The translations under genes were made by a program, and so were the position numbers. This document shows, in pieces, positions 1-7,565 of a stretch of DNA of 64,000 nucleotides. This stretch comes from Burkholderiales bacterium. GTDB taxonomy: Bacteria; Pseudomonadota; Gammaproteobacteria; Burkholderiales; Nitrosomonadaceae. Position 1 is the first letter of the stretch. The number at the start of each line of letters is the position of its first letter. The notes under the pieces were generated by a model. That model made no database searches. It was not told the origin of the DNA and worked only from the letters and a program-made list of their open reading frames with translations. The stretch covers positions 62,001 through 126,000 of the forward strand of contig JACKLU010000003.1 in assembly GCA_024235735.1 (NCBI GenBank), in the 5' to 3' direction.

Positions 1-519
1 CATAACGGTGTTATCAATCAGAACAGCGATACCTTTATCAAAACGCCCGAGGAATGGGTACCCATTCCGGGCAGTCTGGAAGCGATCGCGCGCCTGACGC
101 ACGCCGGTTATCGCGTGATTACCGCCACCAATCAGTCCGGTATCGGGCGCGGCCTGCTCGATATGGCGACATTCAATGCCATCAACGAAAAAATGTATAA
201 GGCAGTCGCCCAGTCGGGCGGACGCATTGATTCCATCTTTTTCTGCCCGCATACCAGCGCCGACAAGTGCAATTGCCGAAAACCGAAAACCGGCATGTTC
301 GAGGAAATCATGCAACGCTATGGCACAGACCTGAAAAACACGCCCATCATCGGCGATGCGTTGCGTGATCTGCAGGCAGCCGATGCCATCGGCGCTTTGC
401 CGGTTCTACTACTGACCGGCAAAGGCCGGATGACGCAGGAACAAAACGAACTGCCGCCGCACACGCTGATTTTCGACGATCTCTCCGCAGCTGCCGACGC
501 GATTACAGGACGCGGATGA
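1..519 (+). CDS. gmhB: D-glycero-beta-D-manno-heptose 1,7-bisphosphate 7-phosphatase, 5' partial
   Basis: HAD-IIIA phosphatase that removes the 7-phosphate during ADP-heptose synthesis for the LPS inner core, in the cytoplasm. The reading frame is open from base 1, so the N-terminus with the nucleophile Asp lies outside the window. Visible motifs are TNQSGIGRG (HAD motif II), the zinc loop FFCPHTS...CNCRKP (Cys-x-His...Cys-x-Cys), and GDALRDLQAA (motif IV). The first visible residues read H-N-G-V-I-N where the family has R-D-G-V-I-N, so the expected general acid/base Asp is Asn. The stop overlaps the start of the following acyltransferase, as in an operon. Confidence 0.88.
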   Translation, partial: HNGVINQNSDTFIKTPEEWVPIPGSLEAIARLTHAGYRVITATNQSGIGRGLLDMATFNAINEKMYKAVAQSGGRIDSIFFCPHTSADKCNCRKPKTGMFEEIMQRYGTDLKNTPIIGDALRDLQAADAIGALPVLLLTGKGRMTQEQNELPPHTLIFDDLSAAADAITGRG

Positions 520-1247
520 TGCAGGCGCTATTACGTTCCACGCTGTATATGCTGCTGCTGGTGATCATCACGCCCCCTTACGCAGTATTCACACTGGCGT
601 GCTTTCCGCTCTCGGCGCATAACCGGTACCGCGTCACATCGACCTGGACACGCATGATTTTGTTTCTGCTCGAACATATCTGCGGCTTGCGTTACCGTAT
701 TCTGGGTGCGGAAAATATTCCCGACACCCCCAGCATCGTACTGTCCAAGCATCAGTCTGCCTGGGAAACGCTGGCCTTTCAGAAGATTTTTCCGCCACAG
801 GTCTGGGTGTTGAAGAAAGAGCTGTTACGCATTCCCTTTTTTGGCTGGGGACTGGCCATGACCAGCCCTATCGCAATCGACCGCAGCGCGGGCAGAAGCG
901 CACTGGATCAAGTCGTCGAACAGGGCCGCGACCGCTTGGAACAGGGCTTCTGGGTGGTGATTTTTCCGGAAGGCACGCGCATCCCCACCGGCCAGAAAGG
1001 TAAATACCGCATTGGCGGCGCCTGGCTTGCCACGCATACCGATGTTCCTGTCGTACCGGTTGCACACAATGCCGGTGAATTCTGGGCCAGAAATGCGTTT
1101 ATCAAGAAACCCGGCACGATTACCGTCAGTATTGGCAAACCGATTGATCCATCCGGCATGGAGCCGAATGCGCTCAACGCGCAGGTGGAAAATTGGATCG
1201 AAAGCGAAATGGCGCGAATCAGCCAGCACAAACCGGCTACAGATTAG
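516..1247 (+). CDS. 1-acyl-sn-glycerol-3-phosphate acyltransferase (PlsC-like)
   Basis: Membrane acyltransferase of the PlsC/LPLAT family, expected to acylate lysophosphatidate in phospholipid synthesis. The protein has 243 residues with a hydrophobic N-terminus (about 8-32). The catalytic motif is H79-x4-E84 (KHQSAWET), an Asp-to-Glu variant of HX4D. The substrate motif FPEGTR is at 150-155. The ATG overlaps the gmhB stop (ATGATG), so the two are translationally coupled. Substrate specificity among lyso-lipids cannot be decided from sequence. Confidence 0.88.
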   Translation: MMQALLRSTLYMLLLVIITPPYAVFTLACFPLSAHNRYRVTSTWTRMILFLLEHICGLRYRILGAENIPDTPSIVLSKHQSAWETLAFQKIFPPQVWVLKKELLRIPFFGWGLAMTSPIAIDRSAGRSALDQVVEQGRDRLEQGFWVVIFPEGTRIPTGQKGKYRIGGAWLATHTDVPVVPVAHNAGEFWARNAFIKKPGTITVSIGKPIDPSGMEPNALNAQVENWIESEMARISQHKPATD

Positions 1248-1266
1248 TTGCGGATAGTCAAAAAAA

Positions 1267-1938
1267 ATGGACTACCAACTCAAGCGCAGCCGCCGCAAAA
1301 CCATCGGCATCAGGATCGGCCATCGCGGCGTTCAGGTTTGCGCGCCAATGGACTTATCCCTATCCGAGATTGACCGGCTGGTGCAAACCAAGGCCCACTG
1401 GATACAGCAGAAACTGTCCGAATGGAACAGCAGAAAACCGCTAAAGACACTCACGACCGGGCATCGCACGCTGTATCCGATGCTGGGAGACCTCTGGAAA
1501 CCTGGAATAGATGCTCACGGGCAATTGTATATGGCGCTCGCATCCAGCGATGCAGCAACAAGGCATGCATCGGCTGCGGATGATACGCTGAAACCGGCGT
1601 CTGTGCAAAAATGGGTCGCCGCCTGGTACCAGCAGCATGCGATCACCTGCTTCGGCGAACGTCTGGCGCTGTATGCCGACAGATTAAACGTCGCAAAACC
1701 GCACTTCAGGCTGTCGCACGCCAAAACGCGCTGGGGAAGCTGTAACAGCCGCGGCGTCATACGGCTGAACTGGCGTCTGATCCAGCTGCCGCTGCATCTG
1801 ATCGACTACGTTGTCGCCCATGAACTCTGTCATTTGATCGAAATGAATCACTCACCCGCATTCTGGCGGCTGGTTGCGGGCATTTTTCCAGATTATCCAA
1901 GGGCGCGCCAGGAACTGAATAGCTATGCCATCTGCTAA
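1267..1938 (+). CDS. YgjP-like (DUF45/SprT-type) zinc metallopeptidase domain protein
   Basis: A 223-residue protein of the YgjP/DUF45 family. The zinc motif HELCH is at 185-189, with a third likely ligand His195 in NHSPAFW. The segment KTRWGSCNSRG before it is typical of the family, and the basic N-terminus KRSRRKTIGIRI matches its usual opening strand. It starts 19 bases after the acyltransferase stop and is probably co-transcribed. Its physiological substrate is unknown; the family is linked by homology to SprT/WLM-type proteases. Confidence 0.85.
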   Translation: MDYQLKRSRRKTIGIRIGHRGVQVCAPMDLSLSEIDRLVQTKAHWIQQKLSEWNSRKPLKTLTTGHRTLYPMLGDLWKPGIDAHGQLYMALASSDAATRHASAADDTLKPASVQKWVAAWYQQHAITCFGERLALYADRLNVAKPHFRLSHAKTRWGSCNSRGVIRLNWRLIQLPLHLIDYVVAHELCHLIEMNHSPAFWRLVAGIFPDYPRARQELNSYAIC

Positions 1939-2302
1939 CTAGATGACCGAAAAAGCACTAAACCCATACATTATTCCATGCGCCGAATCTGCTGCAACAT
2001 GCTAAATTCCATTTCCACCCTGCAGACTGCTCACCTGACGGGCTGTTAAATATAGATACTGTGGACACCCAATGGATTTTCTGGCTTGAATGATGGTCTA
2101 TCCGTTACACCAGAAAAATTGTGAAGAGACCTTTGCACGGTGTCATGAGCGGTGCGAGAATAAGGCAAAAATTTGCGAAAAAGCGGAGTTTACACGCCGC
2201 AAATGAGCATTTTTCGCAAATTTTTAACGCGATTATCGTACCGTGTAGTAACCATGCAAAGGTCTCGTGAAATCAATTGATCACTTTTAATTCGATATTA
2301 CC
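1939..2302. other. intergenic region without a gene
   Basis: I see no supportable gene here. The main content is the full class A inverted-repeat element described separately (2126-2266). The rest is AT-rich and contains no convincing tRNA or riboswitch. Confidence 0.6.
2126..2266 (+). repeat. class A MITE-like inverted-repeat element, full copy 1 (141 bp)
   Basis: Begins GAGACCTTTGCACGG and ends CATGCAAAGGTCTC, an imperfect terminal inverted repeat. The interior carries CGGAGTTTACACG, AAATGAGCATTTTTCGC and TTTTTAACGCG. Copies of the same 141 bp length lie at 55971-56111 (same orientation) and 61276-61416 (opposite). There is no open reading frame of note inside. Most likely a non-autonomous derivative of an IS element; the parent IS family is not proven here. 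Confidence 0.85.
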
Positions 2303-3055
2303 GTGTTCAGAAAATTACATATCGCCACTTACAATATTCACAAGGGATTTTCCAGTTTTAATCAACGCCTGATCGTTCACGAACAGCGCAATCATTTGCG
2401 CAATCTGAATGCCGACATCGTTTTTTTACAGGAAGTGATCGGACGCCATGTCCGGCACGCCCGGCGCTTTAACGACTGGCCCGAAGGCAGTCAGCATGAA
2501 TTCCTGGCTGATGCCGTATGGCCCGAAACCGTTTACGGTAAAAACGCGGTTTATGATGCAGGCCATCACGGCAATGCCATTTTAAGCCGCTATCCTATCG
2601 TTTCCTGGGAGAATGAAGATATTTCGGCGCACCGCTTTGAAAGCCGCGGTCTGCTGCATTGCGAGATCAGCATCCCGGAATGGGAGGATAATCTGCACTG
2701 CATCTGCGTTCACCTGGGACTATTCAAGCGGGGCAGACATGCGCAGCTCAAGGCGCTGAACAATCGCATCAGAAAAATGGTGCCGCACCATGCTCCGCTG
2801 GTGATCGCCGGTGATTTTAACGATTGGAACGAAAAAACCGGCGCCATACTCACCGACGCACTCGGCTTGACGGAGGTCTTCGAACACACCACGGGCCGCG
2901 CCGCGCGCAGTTTTCCCGCCATACTGCCGATATTGCGGCTTGATCGCATTTATGTCCGTGGATTTCATATCGAGAACAGTCGCGTGCATCACGGTCATCC
3001 CTGGTCAAGAACATCCGATCACGCTGCCTTATCCGCCAATGTCGTACGCCGATGA
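2303..3055 (+). CDS. endonuclease/exonuclease/phosphatase family protein
   Basis: A 250-residue EEP-fold metal-dependent phosphoesterase. Family motifs are seen in order: YNIHKG (10-15), the metal-binding Glu in LQEV (Glu44), GDFND (170-174) and the catalytic SDH (238-240). The start is GTG; no in-frame ATG lies near it. The stop overlaps the ATG of the cardiolipin synthase gene by four bases. This EEP-plus-cardiolipin-synthase pairing is common in proteobacteria and suggests a role in membrane lipid metabolism, but the actual substrate is unknown. Confidence 0.85.
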   Translation: MFRKLHIATYNIHKGFSSFNQRLIVHEQRNHLRNLNADIVFLQEVIGRHVRHARRFNDWPEGSQHEFLADAVWPETVYGKNAVYDAGHHGNAILSRYPIVSWENEDISAHRFESRGLLHCEISIPEWEDNLHCICVHLGLFKRGRHAQLKALNNRIRKMVPHHAPLVIAGDFNDWNEKTGAILTDALGLTEVFEHTTGRAARSFPAILPILRLDRIYVRGFHIENSRVHHGHPWSRTSDHAALSANVVRR

Positions 3056-4236
3056 ATCAGACCGGGTTCACTGAAGGCAACAAAATCAGGCTTCTATGCA
3101 GCGGCAGTGCGTTTTTCCCGGCGCTGGAACTTGCCATTGACGCCGCAACAACGGAAATCTATCTGGAAACCTATATTTTCAAAAATGATGCTATCGGCCA
3201 TATGATAGCCGCAGCCCTGATACGCGCGGCCAAGCGCGGTGTATCGGTGCACCTGCTGATTGACGGATACGGCTCCTATCATTTGCCGGAGATTTTTATC
3301 CAGCGGCTGCTGAACGCCAATATCAAGCTGCTGATTTACCGGCGTGAGGATTTCTTTTTCCGATTCCGCCGTTACCGGCTTCGCCGCATGCACCGGAAAC
3401 TGGCTGTCATCGATGCGCGCATCGCCTTTGTCGGCGGCATCAACATTATCAGCGACTACGACCATCCGCACATACGGTTGCCGCGCCTCGACTACGCCGT
3501 ATCGATCGAAGGCCCTGTATTGGAAAAGATTCATCATGCTGCGCAGCATTTATGGATGCTTGTTGCATGGGCGCACTTCAGGAAACGCTGGATCAACCAC
3601 AGAAAACCGCCCGCCTCGATCAAGCACAAGGACAATCAACTGGCCAACTTCCTGATTCGGGACAATCTCCAACACCGTCATGATATTGAACATGCTTATC
3701 TCAATGCCATCGACCAGGCAAAAACTGAAATCATCATTGCCAATGCGTACTTTCTACCCGGCAGGCATTTCTGCGCCGCATTGAACCAAGCCGCCCGCCG
3801 CGGCGTCAGTGTCATTCTGCTGCTACAGGGAAAAATCGAATACCGCTTGCAGCACTACGCAACGCGTGCGCTGTATGGCAACCTGCTGGATGCGGGCATC
3901 AGAATTCATGAATATAACCGGAATTATCTGCATGCCAAGGTCGCCGTCATTGACCGCCATTGGTCGACGGTCGGTTCTTCCAACATCGATCCTTTCAGCC
4001 TGATGCTGGCGCGTGAAGCCAATCTGATCATTATGGACAAAGTTTTTGCACATCAACTGAGAACAAATCTGATGCAAGCGATAGCGAAAGAATCCACGCC
4101 GGTTGTCCGTTTCCACTGGCAATCGCAGTCCTGGCTATATCATGCGCTGTACCGGTTCTGCTATTTCGTCATTTACTACGCGCAGAGTATTCTGGGCTAT
4201 GGCTATAAGGACATGCAGCATCAGGCTGCCCCGTAA
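3052..4236 (+). CDS. clsB: cardiolipin synthase, phospholipase D family (ClsB-like)
   Basis: A 394-residue PLD-superfamily enzyme with two HKD motifs: H114-x-K116-x4-D121 followed by GGIN, and H294-x-K296-x4-D301 followed by GSSNID. This architecture and length, without N-terminal transmembrane segments, match ClsB-type cardiolipin synthases that make cardiolipin from phosphatidylglycerol plus a second phospholipid. A weakly hydrophobic aromatic C-terminus (about 365-388) may contact the membrane. It overlaps the preceding EEP gene (ATGA) and is six bases before the Sua5 gene. Confidence 0.87.
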   Translation: MNQTGFTEGNKIRLLCSGSAFFPALELAIDAATTEIYLETYIFKNDAIGHMIAAALIRAAKRGVSVHLLIDGYGSYHLPEIFIQRLLNANIKLLIYRREDFFFRFRRYRLRRMHRKLAVIDARIAFVGGINIISDYDHPHIRLPRLDYAVSIEGPVLEKIHHAAQHLWMLVAWAHFRKRWINHRKPPASIKHKDNQLANFLIRDNLQHRHDIEHAYLNAIDQAKTEIIIANAYFLPGRHFCAALNQAARRGVSVILLLQGKIEYRLQHYATRALYGNLLDAGIRIHEYNRNYLHAKVAVIDRHWSTVGSSNIDPFSLMLAREANLIIMDKVFAHQLRTNLMQAIAKESTPVVRFHWQSQSWLYHALYRFCYFVIYYAQSILGYGYKDMQHQAAP

Positions 4237-4242
4237 TCGCTG

Positions 4243-5277
4243 ATGACCGTAAAAACACAATCCAACACAGATCAACTGGATCAGGCGCAACGCAGCCGGA
4301 TTTGCGCGGCGGCTGCCATCCTGAACAATGGCGGCATTGTCGCTTTTCCCACGGAAACGGTATATGGCCTGGGGGCGGATGCAACCAATCCCGCTGCTGT
4401 GCGAAAAATTTATGCAATCAAGCAGCGCCCGATCAGTCATCCATTAATCCTGCATATCGGCAGCCGTGCACATCTCGAGCACTGGTCGCAAGATATTCCC
4501 GAAACAGCCTGGATACTCGCCGAACGCTTTTGGCCCGGACCATTGACTTTAATCCTGCAAAAAAGCCGGTATGTCCCGGACTGCGTCACGGGCGGACAGG
4601 ATACCGTGGGTATCCGGGTGCCAGCGCATGCAACAGCGCTCGCGCTGCTCGATGCGATGCATGCGGAAAAAGCGATCGCCGCGCCATCGGCGAATCTGTA
4701 CGGCAGGATCAGCCCGACCACATCCGCGCATGTGCAGGCAGCACTGGCCGGAAAAGTGGACATGATACTGGATGGCGGTCCCTGTCAAATCGGTCTGGAA
4801 AGCACCATAGTCCGCGCCGATCATCGGACGGTTTCCATCCTGCGGCCAGGCGGCGTCAGTGTGACCGAAATTGAATCGGCCTTGAATCGCCCCGTAAGTC
4901 TGGCTTACAACAACCCCGAACAGGCGGCGCGCGTTTCCGGTTCGCTGCCGGCGCATTACGCGCCATCAACGCCACTCCGCCTGCACACAAAAGCGGAAAT
5001 CGGCGAGCAGGCGCTCGGCCTGGCCAGGCAGCATTTCCAGATTGCCGTTGTCACCTGGTCGGAATTCGATCCGCTATCGCTCAGCGCACCAGGAATCCGG
5101 CACATTGCCATGCCGCCCGATCCGGTTGCATACGGCAAACAGCTCTATGCGGCGCTCCATCAATGCGACCAGATCGGGTTTGACTTTATTTTGATGGAAA
5201 CACCGCCGCAAAAACCAGCTTGGCTGGCCATTGCAGACCGCCTGCAACGGGCAAGCCACGCACATCACAAAACCTGA
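4243..5277 (+). CDS. threonylcarbamoyl-AMP synthase, Sua5 type
   Basis: Makes L-threonylcarbamoyladenylate from threonine, bicarbonate and ATP for the t6A37 modification of ANN-decoding tRNAs. The 344-residue length shows the long Sua5 form: an N-terminal YrdC domain (about 15-205) plus a C-terminal Sua5 domain, rather than the short TsaC form. Key motifs are FPTETVYGLG (35-44), KQRPISHPL (60-68) and a later APSAN segment. It is the next co-directional gene after the cardiolipin synthase, six bases downstream. Confidence 0.9.
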   Translation: MTVKTQSNTDQLDQAQRSRICAAAAILNNGGIVAFPTETVYGLGADATNPAAVRKIYAIKQRPISHPLILHIGSRAHLEHWSQDIPETAWILAERFWPGPLTLILQKSRYVPDCVTGGQDTVGIRVPAHATALALLDAMHAEKAIAAPSANLYGRISPTTSAHVQAALAGKVDMILDGGPCQIGLESTIVRADHRTVSILRPGGVSVTEIESALNRPVSLAYNNPEQAARVSGSLPAHYAPSTPLRLHTKAEIGEQALGLARQHFQIAVVTWSEFDPLSLSAPGIRHIAMPPDPVAYGKQLYAALHQCDQIGFDFILMETPPQKPAWLAIADRLQRASHAHHKT

Positions 5278-5293
5278 ACAACATGATAACTTT

Positions 5294-6082
5294 ATGAATA
5301 GCACAGAAAACAACGAAACACTCAAGGCAGTCCTGTTTGATGTTGACGGCACACTTGCCGACACCGAGCGCGACGGTCATCGCCCCGCATTTAACGCGGC
5401 TTTTGAAGAATTCAATCTGCCCTGGTATTGGGATGTTCCCTTGTATGGCGAGCTGCTTCAGGTTACCGGCGGCAAGGAAAGAATCCGCTTTTATATGGAA
5501 AAGCACCAGCGTGATGAACTCGAGCGAAGCGATCTGGATGCCTGGATTGCCGGTTTGCACAAAGCCAAAACGCGCCATTTCAAGGCACTGATGGAACGCG
5601 GCGAAATTCCGCTGCGGCCCGGCGTCAAGCGCCTGATCCACGAATTACGCGGCAGAGGCGTCCGCATCGCTATCGCCACCACCACCACCCCGGAAAATGT
5701 CACCTACCTGCTGCAATCCACACTGGGTGAGAACGCAACAGATCTTTTCGAAGTGATCGGCGCAGGCGACATCGTGCCGCAAAAAAAGCCTGCGCCGGAT
5801 ATTTACTTCTGGGTGCTCGACAGAATGCAGCTCAAACCTTCACAGTGTATTGCCATTGAGGATTCCGAGAATGGTTTACAAGCCGCGCGTAGCGCCGGGC
5901 TTACCACATTGATTACCGTCAATCATTACACGCGGCAGCAGGATTTCACTGAAGCAGCCGCTGTATTGTCCGATCTGGGAGAACCGGATCAAGGTTTCAC
6001 AGCCATTTCAAATCTTCCGGCTACTGTCGGCAAGTCATGGATAGATACTGATGCGTTAATGCAGTTACTGGAACAACCTTGA
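5294..6082 (+). CDS. HAD-superfamily hydrolase, CbbY-type
   Basis: A 262-residue HAD subfamily IA phosphatase or phosphomutase-like protein. It has the nucleophile motif DVDGTLADTE (Asp16, Asp18), a threonine motif in IATTTTPENV and the motif GDIVPQKKPAPDIY with the conserved Lys. The closing acidic motif is IEDSENGLQAA. It most resembles CbbY proteins (xylulose-1,5-bisphosphate phosphatases in Calvin-cycle organisms), which would fit an autotroph. The ATG at 5294 was chosen because the family begins just before the DxD motif; an in-frame start at 5231 would overlap the previous gene. Confidence 0.82.
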   Translation: MNSTENNETLKAVLFDVDGTLADTERDGHRPAFNAAFEEFNLPWYWDVPLYGELLQVTGGKERIRFYMEKHQRDELERSDLDAWIAGLHKAKTRHFKALMERGEIPLRPGVKRLIHELRGRGVRIAIATTTTPENVTYLLQSTLGENATDLFEVIGAGDIVPQKKPAPDIYFWVLDRMQLKPSQCIAIEDSENGLQAARSAGLTTLITVNHYTRQQDFTEAAAVLSDLGEPDQGFTAISNLPATVGKSWIDTDALMQLLEQP

Positions 6083-6170
6083 ATATTACGGGTCACAGGC
6101 GCAGAAATCTTATGAATTGCGCCTGAGAATCGGATCAGAGAGCACAAGGAAAAGAAGAAGAAGAAGAACG

Positions 6171-6226
6171 AAAAAGGCACCGGCATTCAACCGGACTCCT
6201 GTCCGGCCTTTCACCGGCGCTTTTCT
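6171..6226. terminator. possible bidirectional terminator between the CbbY-like gene and dksA
   Basis: Inner perfect hairpin CCGGAC-TCCT-GTCCGG at 6191-6206, inside a longer imperfect GC-rich dyad, with GAAAAAG on the left and CTTTTC on the right. It lies between convergent genes. The flanking A/T tracts are short, so strength is uncertain. Confidence 0.45.
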
Positions 6227-6265
6227 ATACTGAGCTCAAGTAGAAACGTGGCATGCGTTTTATTT

Positions 6266-6691
6266 CTATTTCGCCATTTGCTTTTCACGTATCTCGTCAA
6301 GCGTTTTGCAATCGATACATAGCGTCGCTGTCGGACGCGCTTCGAGGCGCTTCAAACCGATCTCGATGCCGCAGCTTTCACAATAGCCGTATTCATTCGC
6401 ATCGATTTTTGCAATGATTTCGTCAATTTTCTTGATCAATTTACGCTCGCGGTCACGATTGCGCAATTCAAGCGTCATATCGGATTCCTGGCTGGCACGG
6501 TCGTTTGGATCGGCAAATACCGTTGCTTCATCCTGCATGGTATGCACCGCCCGGTCGATATCCCGGCTTAACTCCAGTTTCATGCCTTCCAGCATTTTGC
6601 GAAAGTGCACAAGCTGCTCAGGGCTCATGTATTCTTCACCCGCTTTCGGTTCATAGGGAGTAATATTTCTACTCTGCAATTCTTCCGGCAT
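6266..6691 (-). CDS. dksA: RNA polymerase-binding transcription factor DksA
   Basis: A 141-residue DksA that acts with ppGpp on RNA polymerase to reset rRNA and biosynthetic promoters. It has the long coiled coil (about 25-100) with the tip motif D61-x-x-D64-x-A66 (DPNDRAS), required in DksA for function. The zinc finger uses C104, C107, C125 and C128 (CESCG...CIDCK). It is convergent with the CbbY-like gene and stands alone. Length and motifs support true DksA rather than a phage TraR-like short form. Confidence 0.93.
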   Translation of the reverse strand: MPEELQSRNITPYEPKAGEEYMSPEQLVHFRKMLEGMKLELSRDIDRAVHTMQDEATVFADPNDRASQESDMTLELRNRDRERKLIKKIDEIIAKIDANEYGYCESCGIEIGLKRLEARPTATLCIDCKTLDEIREKQMAK

Positions 6692-7062
6692 CTTAAATGC
6701 TCCTATTCAATTTTCTAATGGGTAAAAAAACCATTTCCACGCCAAAACCAAACTGGTGATTATACAACAAATTATTTATTCGTTTATGACACTTGCCTGT
6801 TCAAAACTTAACGCCAATTGCATTTTCTGACGCCACGGCGCCTGCAAAAAACAACCGCGTACGAAACGGTATTCATGCGGATTTCTCTGCCAGAATGCAC
6901 CATGCCCCGGATCAATCCGGGAACCATCCCGATTCCAGATATCCGGCCATGCGTTTTGCGAGAATAAGCCCATCCTGTTCACTTCGATTAGCCAATGGAG
7001 ACCTTTGCACGGTGTCATGAGCGGTGCGAGAATAAGCGCATCCTGTTTACTTCGACCGGCCA
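6692..7062. other. intergenic region with a tandem duplication and a class A fragment
   Basis: No convincing gene. Weak reading frames exist on both strands but lack family features. The right end holds a roughly 41-base imperfect direct repeat (6957-6997 and 7025-7065) flanking a class A element end (6998-7036). The second copy contains the start codon of the following CarS-like gene. Confidence 0.55.
6998..7036 (+). repeat. class A element, left-end fragment
   Basis: About 39 bases match the left end of class A copies (GAGACCTTTGCACGG, then TGTCATGAGCGG and TGCGAGAATAAG). The remaining element is missing. It is embedded in the 68-base-period duplication described for this intergenic region. 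Confidence 0.8.
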
Positions 7063-7536
7063 ATGTTATCACTGCTTTTTTTAATTCTAGTCGCCAACGG
7101 CTCGCCCATTCTGCTGCGCTATTTAATGCGCGACGCTTTTTCCTTTCCGATTGATTTCGGCTGCCGGTTCGCCGATGGAAAGCCATTGTTTGGCGACGCC
7201 AAGACCTGGCGCGGACTGGTCGGCTCGCTGTTGATCACCAGTTTGTCTGCACAGATGATCGGGCTTGATCCTGGAACAGGTTTGCTCGCGGCTTCCGGCG
7301 CGATGTGCGGCGATCTTTTATCCAGCTTCCTGAAAAGACGGCTAGGCATGCGCTCCAGCACCAGAGCGCCGTTACTGGATCAGGCGCCGGAATCGCTGAT
7401 TCCGGCGCTGCTGCTCATGCAGACATTTGATTTATCCGCTGCCGCTATTGCAGCGCTGGTGCTCGTTTTCTTTTTACTGGATGTCATACTGTCCCGATTG
7501 TTGTATCAGTTGGGGATACGCAAGAAGCCCTACTGA
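7063..7536 (+). CDS. CDP-archaeol synthase (CarS/DUF46)-like membrane protein
   Basis: A 157-residue integral membrane protein with about four hydrophobic segments. It contains the CarS-family signature DGKPLFGDAKTWRG (38-51) and GDLLSSFLKRR. In archaea CarS transfers CMP to unsaturated archaetidic acid precursors; the bacterial homologues have no established substrate and may be CDP-alcohol-type cytidylyltransferases. The ATG at 7063 directly precedes the first hydrophobic helix, as usual in the family, and lies in a duplicated DNA segment. The gene is convergent with the hybrid kinase. Confidence 0.78.
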   Translation: MLSLLFLILVANGSPILLRYLMRDAFSFPIDFGCRFADGKPLFGDAKTWRGLVGSLLITSLSAQMIGLDPGTGLLAASGAMCGDLLSSFLKRRLGMRSSTRAPLLDQAPESLIPALLLMQTFDLSAAAIAALVLVFFLLDVILSRLLYQLGIRKKPY

Positions 7537-7565
7537 TCACGGCGATAGCGGCAGCCAGATGGAAG

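Noticed and set aside
6776..7186. 136-codon minus-strand frame upstream of the CarS-like gene
   Set aside because: It crosses the class A fragment and the tandem repeat and overlaps the CarS-like gene in antisense; likely chance.
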